Shown in pieces: positions 21,374 through 29,709 of a DNA stretch of 29,709 bases. A program made the translations under genes and the position numbers. This DNA comes from Bigelowiella natans CCMP2755. Its lineage: Eukaryota; Cercozoa; Chlorarachniophyceae. The notes under the pieces are model-generated. The model did not search any database. It had not been told where the DNA came from and saw only the letters and a program-made list of their open reading frames with translations. Location of the stretch: the NCBI GenBank assembly GCA_000320545.1, contig ADNK01000760.1, forward strand, positions 7,501 through 37,209. Reading direction: 5' to 3'. Numbering within the stretch: position 1 is the first letter of the stretch; every line of letters starts with the position of its first letter.

Positions 21374-22950
21374 ATGCCAAAGGAAAGGCAGGTTGGGGTG
21401 AAGACCCCGCCCATGGGCCAGAAGAGTGAATCAAGAAAGAAACAAAAGCGTAACGAGTCGCCGGTCCAACAAAACGAAGCAAAAAGGGTTTATGAACTGA
21501 GTGATGCGATGGGCTACAGTTTCATTTTATTTCTACAATACAGAGAAAATTTCGTGATTCCGGAATTATCGTTCGAGTGGATTTGGAACAATTCTTATGC
21601 CATACGGTAGCCCTTGACGAGGAAATAACCTTGTTTTTGTGCTGACGAATTTGGAATTATCAGAATTTTGGAATTGACTTTCATCCGAATATTAACTTTA
21701 TTCACGGGACAAATGGATGTAAGCTACACCTATAACATCGAACTTCTTGTCCTTATAATGGAATTTGTGCAGCTGGGAAATCGGCAATAATAGCTGCAAT
21801 TCAGACTTGCATGGGTTCGAGAGCATCTGAAACTCACCGAGCTAGATCCATCAAGCAACTCATCCAGAACGGCAAAGAGTAAGTATTAGAGCAAAGATTT
21901 ACTTTCCAATATTTAATTTATACGATCTGACCATTAGCTGGGCTCGAATAAAAGTAACCCTAAAGAACGAAGGGGATGAAGCATATCAACCTGAAACTTA
22001 CGGGAAACGGATCGTTATTCAACGGGAACTGAATAGACACTCTGCACATAAGTACAGCCTAATTTCGGAGAGAGGTAGTTGCCACCGTGAATGTGTATTA
22101 GGCAGCAACAAGCAGCAACAATCCATGGATTCTGTCAGGCAAAACCATATCAAACAGACGTGAAGATCTGGATAAAATTCTTCAACACTTCTCCATCAAG
22201 GTCCGAAACTCGCACTATCACAACCCATGTCCCCATATGCTTCACACTTAATGTATACGTGCCCCAAAAAATAGAATTTTCATACCAAATGTGTGTTTCC
22301 CTCGCTCTTTCTCTCTCTGTCTTCCTCACTTCCTCTGTTTCTCTCTTCGTGAAGTGGGTGGTGTGTGTATCACATATACGCATAAATTTCCATTGAAGGT
22401 TACAAATCCGTGTGTCCTATTGACCCAAGACGATGCCCGCGATCTTATCGGAGGTGCAGATCCGAAAAAAAAGTAATACCAATTGAAAAACTATTCTATA
22501 TATTTCCTGTTCAAAGAACGTGCATCATTAGGTATGAGTTCTTCCTGAGAGCTACTGGCTTGAGGGAAATGAGAGATGGCATCAGCGCTATTCAGGTCCA
22601 TTATCTTTCAAATCGGTTATACTTCCCACCTTACCCAAATTCTGATTCATAAAAAGTCGAAAGTGGACAGTATGGAGCGGATGATGGAGAGCGAAAACAT
22701 TAAAATTAAAGATTTTGAGTTGAAAGCAGCTGAGGCAGAAAAAGAATACAAAGCATGTGAGCATATCAAAGACCTGGACAGCAAGGTATGTAGAGTGCCT
22801 CAGTGAAGTTTTGGTCTGATTTCATGCTTTGTTATTGGGACAGCTCCTCGAAACACGAAAGCTGATGTTTTGGTCCAAAGTCGGCGAGCATGAAGAAGAG
22901 CTTTCAGAGTTGGAGTCAAATCTTGAAAAAGTGTCAAAAAGAAAGGTAAA

Positions 22951-23029
<79 letters not shown>

Positions 23030-25647
23030 AAAATCTAATATTCATTTCCTAGGAACAGTATAGCCAACGTCTAGCTCAGCCAGCAGAAATTGACCAAAAA
23101 TCCCTAAACCGCAAGATGAAGGATGAGATGACTCCAATAAACGATCAAATCAAGGCTAAAAGGGCAGAGAGGAGAGAGGTACTTCAACAATTAAAAAATT
23201 TTATTTCTCAAGAGTCAAAGCTACAACGCGAGGTCTCACGATCGAAGAAATGTATTTCAAGAAACCAAAAGCGGATCCAAAGCTTTAAGAAGGAAATTCG
23301 TGGCATTGAAAATAATAAATCTCGTAATAAAGAGAAACAGAAGCGAGAGGAGCAGAGAAATCAGGCAGAACAAGAGCTCCAGAAGCTGCGCACTAGTGAA
23401 AAGGAGGGGAAAGAAAAAATGGAAGAGATGCGACGAAATAATCCAATGAAGGAGATCGGCCCCAAACTCAGTCGTTTGAATCAAGAGGTATGTCTTCTGA
23501 AAATTACGTGTTCTCTCTGTTGCTGAACCCAAAATATGTACTCATATTAGATGAAGTTCCTCAATCCCAAGCTTGTCGGAGCAAAGAACAATTTGAGCCA
23601 TTATGAGCGTGCAAATGGAGGCGGAAATAGACTTGCCAGTTTCGGACGATACTCAGTCCAGGTTGACCAAGAAATTCAGCGTAATAGGCGAAGGTTTAGA
23701 AAACTGCCTCTCGGACCTCTGGGGCAATTTATCAAGGTAAAATCTGATCAAGAAAATCAGAAGCATCTTCTCTGTATTGAGGAATGCCTTGGCCGGTTCA
23801 TGGACGCATATGTTTGCGATAACTATCATGACTCGGGAATCCTAAAAGGAATCCTCAAGAAGTTCTACTCAAGGTTTTCTCCAATGATAATTACCCAAAG
23901 AGAACGAGACCAGACGTACAAAGTCCCTGCGAATAGAGAAAGGCTCCCTAACATCTACAGTATGCTTGAATTCACAAATCCTTGGGCACACAATGTTATA
24001 GTCGACCAATGCAAGCCAGAGCGTTGGTATGTAAGCAGCTCCGGGAATGAAGGATACGATTTTGTTCAGAGGGTTCGGTGTAATGGAGCCATGGCAATGG
24101 AAAAAGATGCGAGGTCTGGAAAAAATCTTGGAGTAAAAGTACAGCGAACTGGTGGAAGTGGTGCTATCCGATCTTTCTTCGGTAGAGAGAGGGTGAAATA
24201 CCTTGCCTTAGATTATACGATCCAGATAAAGGAAACCAAGGCTGAGATTCATAATCTCGATCAAAAACTAAAGCAAGTAAAAAAAGAGATGTTTGGCTTG
24301 CAAAGGGAGCGGAAGAATTATGACAAGGGCCTTTCAAAATTGGAAGAACAGTGGAACGCGACGGTGAAATCCATTCGGAAAACTGAACAAAAGATCGAGG
24401 AACTCTCAATCGTTGAAGACGAGGATCCTTCAGGTGAGCTCGATATGGTGGCTGCCATTCGCAGTCAAATTGATAATTGCGAAGCAGAAATTGAGAGAAG
24501 CAAGGAGAAAATAGAGACAGAAACTGAGCAGCTGAAGAAATTAAAGACGAAGGCAGAAATTAAGAAAAATAGAGCTGGAGAAATCAAGCAGGAATGTGAA
24601 GAACTCGAAGGTAAAATTCAAGACATCGAGGCCAAATATATAGGTTTGATCGAGGAGATGACTCGCAAGAAAGCTGCTAAAAAGAAAAATGCGGAGAAGT
24701 TAAAGAAATTTGTCGATTTAGAGAACCAGCTTACCCAGGAAGTTGAGTCAAAAAGAGAAACTATAAGAAGAACTACAGAAGCTGCTACGAAACATATGGC
24801 GATACGACCCGAAGGAAAATTTCCAAGCCGTACCAAATTAGCACGGAAAGAGCAAGCTTTACTAAAGCAACTTGAGAGAGAGAAGAGGAAACATGGAGAT
24901 TTCTTTGTAGCCGAGGTGGCCTATGATAAGGCCGTTAAAGACTTGAAAGAGGCCAACGAGGACCTTCGTGCCTCTAGAGAACTCTTGGAAAAGGAAAAAG
25001 AAATATACAAAGACCGTCGCGAAAACTGGAAAGATTTCAGAAGAGTGCTGCAAACCGAAGTCAATATGCATTTCAACAATTATCTAACTAGACAAGGCCA
25101 CACAGGGCAATTGCATTTTTGCACTAAGGAAAAGGAGTTGACCATCGAGGTTATTCCGGCTCATCAAGAAGAGAAAACAGTGACAAAGGCGCTTTCTGGA
25201 GGAGAGAAATCCTTTACTACCATTGCTTTTATCTTAGCTTTCGGCAGCACTTTTGACGCTCCTTTCCGTGCTATGGATGAGTTCGACATATTCATGGTAA
25301 GAAAATATCTTCACAAGGCCGGGGGAGAGGGGGGAGCAAATTCTCAATAACTGCGCCTAATCCTGAATATTATGTCAGGACTCTGTGAATCGGAAGATTA
25401 GTATGGGACTACTCATCAAAGAAGCTTCGTCAGATGAAAATCAACGAAACCAATACATATTCCTCACCCCACAAGACATAAAGTAAGCATATAATTCAAG
25501 CTAGAAACAGAAGATGAGAATTTATGCTAATTTTTTCTTTAAATCTTTAGTGGGATCCCAAAACAATCTAATATTCGTATCCACAAGCTCGCCGCTGTTG
25601 ACCGAGGCCAGCAACACATCTCATTCCCGAGCAACAGAGATGCTTAA
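21374..25647 (+). CDS. SMC6: SMC6, structural maintenance of chromosomes protein 6, complete
   Basis: ATPase of the SMC5/6 complex, in DNA repair and chromosome segregation. Exons: 21374-21487, 21544-21606, 21664-21718, 21773-21878, 21938-22074, 22139-22200, 22399-22472, 22532-22595, 22657-22785, 22844-22945, 23053-23487, 23551-25296, 25379-25482, 25551-25647 (stop TAA). Phases agree: 1095 aa, the usual SMC6 size. Seen: basic N-terminus, SGIIVRVDLEQFLCH (SMC6-type region before the P-loop), Walker A HGTNGSGKSAII split by intron 3, long coiled coils around residues 235-450 and 650-960, hinge region around PLGPLGQFIKV, ABC signature ALSGGEKSFTTIAF, and Walker B RAMDEFDIFMDSVNRK. The FMCH-like and DEFDIFMD motifs separate it from SMC1-5. 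It is divergent from LeuRS. Most introns are 54-68 nt; exon 12 alone is 1746 nt and carries hinge to Walker B. Confidence 0.96.
22300..22352. repeat. CT-rich tract in SMC6 intron 6
   Basis: Pyrimidine-rich, imperfect CT repeat in the 198-nt intron 22201-22398, the longest in SMC6. Confidence 0.75.
22955..23027. repeat. (CA)n(TA)n compound repeat in SMC6 intron 10
   Basis: CA at 22955-22985 joined to TA at 22986-23027, starting 10 nt after the donor in the 107-nt intron 22946-23052. Confidence 0.95.
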
Positions 25648-27329
25648 TCAATCAGGGCGGAGGAGGAGGAGTATGTGCGCAGCGCAGAGGGCAGTGCGTA
25701 TGAGCCGTAAACACTTTGGCAACAAAATTTGATCACTTCAACTGTATCAGAAACAAATGTATTAATGGTGATGTGAACCTGGGGTCACATCATGATGCTA
25801 TGCGTGCTATGCGCGGTGTGGTGGCTTGCCTCTCATCCTGCAGCACTCGCTGCAAGCTGCGCAAACAAAAGATAGCCGGCTGCATGCGCAAGCTAAGGAC
25901 TAAAGTGTACTGTCCCGTGCTAGCGTGTCTAGAAGTTGCAAGAGGACAAGTGTGATGCAAATGAAATCCCATTCTGTCACGGCCTTGTGCAGCTAATAAA
26001 TAATGTGAAATAACGGCTACGACTCGCATCATCGATCTAGATCATGCCAGCGCTAGCAGCGGCACATGCTAGCATGGGCATGTCTAGATGTGCAAATTGT
26101 GACAACATGATCGACTCAGCAATGAAACTGCGCATGCCACGCTATAGCACGTACGGCCAGCAACAAGTAAATATACGTACACCTGTCTAGCTGTGCTGCG
26201 CGCGCCGCATGCTAGTGCTAGCTAGAGCGTTGTTGTCTAGATGGTCATCACAATTTTAAATGTGCAACTGGATGTGGTTGTCTTGCACGTGCTAGCGTGC
26301 GTACCTCTAGACCTGTCTAGCTGTCTAGCTAGCTAGTTGCACTGTCGCTAGTGCGTACATCGTGCGTAGACATTCTGGCGTTACTCGGGCGTCTGTTGCG
26401 AGCGCATCGTAGCGTGGCCTGCGCCCACATTGTTTTTGTGTTCTGCAATGAAGCCACAATGCTATAGAAGGGCCATGTTCACGCTGCAATGTGCGTGTCT
26501 AACAATGTGCACCATGCTACATGTGTCGATCTACGGTTTGTTACGTTTGCATGCACGCACCTTCGTTCACAGATCGACGCTGTAGCGTTGCAAACATGTT
26601 GAGCAAAGTTGTGGGGCGCACATGTGGCAAGCTCGCAAGCTCGTCTAGAGGTAACATGTAACGGATGAAATTTGTTCATTGTATGCAGCAGTGTACATAT
26701 GAGACGGATGTAATGAAATGTTTAAGTTTTTCCAATAGTCATCCTAATGTAGCTATGCTCTGCAATGTAGCGGCTACAGCGCTTAAATTGTGTCTGTTCG
26801 TTTCCTTGGTCACATGTTGCATGCATGAAAATGCATTGTAATTTGGTCTAGCATGTCGTGCTTTGCGCGCAGTGTACATATTTGCGCAGATAGTCATGTG
26901 AATCCACGAGCTGCTGAAGGTGCTATATAATTAGTTTACATGCATGATCTGAACTGCTTGTTCGAACTATATAGGTAGCAAATCTAGAGCTAGATACGCG
27001 TCTGATACCATTTTTTACAAGACTATAAAACTATTAAGAGATCGACATGCACAGCACACATACCACGCACGCACGCGCGTATGCATGCTATGGTTCTACA
27101 AACTTTGCTGTCTAGATTTACATGTTATGTAATGTACAACCGCTGAGACTTCAGAGCTGGCGGCGATGTGCTGTAACGATGTTGCTAAAAAACTAATAAT
27201 TGTTGCTTTAGAGCGATTGATTTCCGGTAGTAGATTACTCTGCCAAAGTAGCCTCAGAGACGGATGAGATTACCTTCCAAGTTCTTATCTGGCTCGCAAG
27301 TAATTCACACAATCAATCTCTAGAAGCTT
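25648..27329. repeat. Convergent spacer SMC6/PI3K, rich in CTAG and palindromes
   Basis: 1682 nt between two stop codons, long for this otherwise tightly packed region. By hand count it has 24 CTAG where about 6-7 are expected, mainly at 25919-27120, with many TGCATG/GCATGC motifs and the perfect palindrome CATGCTAGCATG at 26065-26076. ACCTGTCTAGCTGT recurs at 26181-26194 and 26311-26324, exactly 130 nt apart. No tRNA or convincing coding exon was seen. An AATAAA at 25995-26000 could be an SMC6 polyadenylation signal. Confidence 0.85.

Positions 27330-29709
<2,380 letters not shown>

Noticed and set aside
25716-25955. 79-codon plus open frame downstream of SMC6
   Set aside because: It lies in CTAG-rich spacer DNA, has no family similarity, and is matched by an equally long frame on the other strand.
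26940-26980. TTCGAAC resembling a tRNA T-loop
   Set aside because: No matching acceptor stem, D-arm or anticodon stem could be paired around it.

Overview
This window is nuclear DNA from an intron-rich microbial eukaryote. Every gene is split by many short GT-AG introns, and all reading frames join across the splice sites with matching phase. Two proteins open with mitochondrial presequences, and the intervening DNA is saturated with microsatellites. A type III glutamine synthetase with a mitochondrial presequence, next to an SMC6 and a class I-like PI3K, points to a protist or alga from a lineage that kept GSIII (stramenopile, haptophyte, cryptophyte, chlorarachniophyte or amoebozoan). I cannot place it more precisely. 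Stops used are TGA, TAG and TAA, so the genetic code looks standard.

Layout, left to right, with strictly alternating strands: (1) minus, 127-5508, a divergent dynamin-superfamily GTPase, reconstructed here as 36 exons / 921 aa; (2) plus, 6271-10190, GSIII, 17 exons / 707 aa; (3) minus, 10922-20244, bacterial-type leucyl-tRNA synthetase with a presequence, 33 exons / 910 aa; (4) plus, 21374-25647, SMC6, 14 exons / 1095 aa; (5) minus, 27330 to beyond the right edge, the catalytic C-terminus of a class I-like phosphoinositide 3-kinase, 10 exons visible. The spacers therefore alternate: divergent (5509-6270), convergent (10191-10921), divergent (20245-21373), convergent (25648-27329).

The genes do not form a pathway. 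GSIII and LeuRS are both predicted mitochondrial, through presequences of the same R-x-F/L-F-S-T type. The dynamin-like protein acts on membranes, SMC6 in chromosome maintenance, and PI3K in lipid signalling.

The less ordinary signals are: two intron populations (about 55-65 nt in the dynamin, SMC6 and 5' GSIII introns, against microsatellite-filled introns of 100-400 nt through almost all of LeuRS); seven consecutive GSIII introns of 140-154 nt; CTAG-rich, palindrome-rich DNA confined to the two convergent spacers, which share the perfect palindrome CATGCTAGCATG; and an in-frame TAA in the PI3K catalytic domain that could be spanned by an 18-nt GT-AG intron.

All splice sites were called by eye from phase and family conservation, with no transcript evidence. 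Exon coordinates are exact under the models given but remain models.
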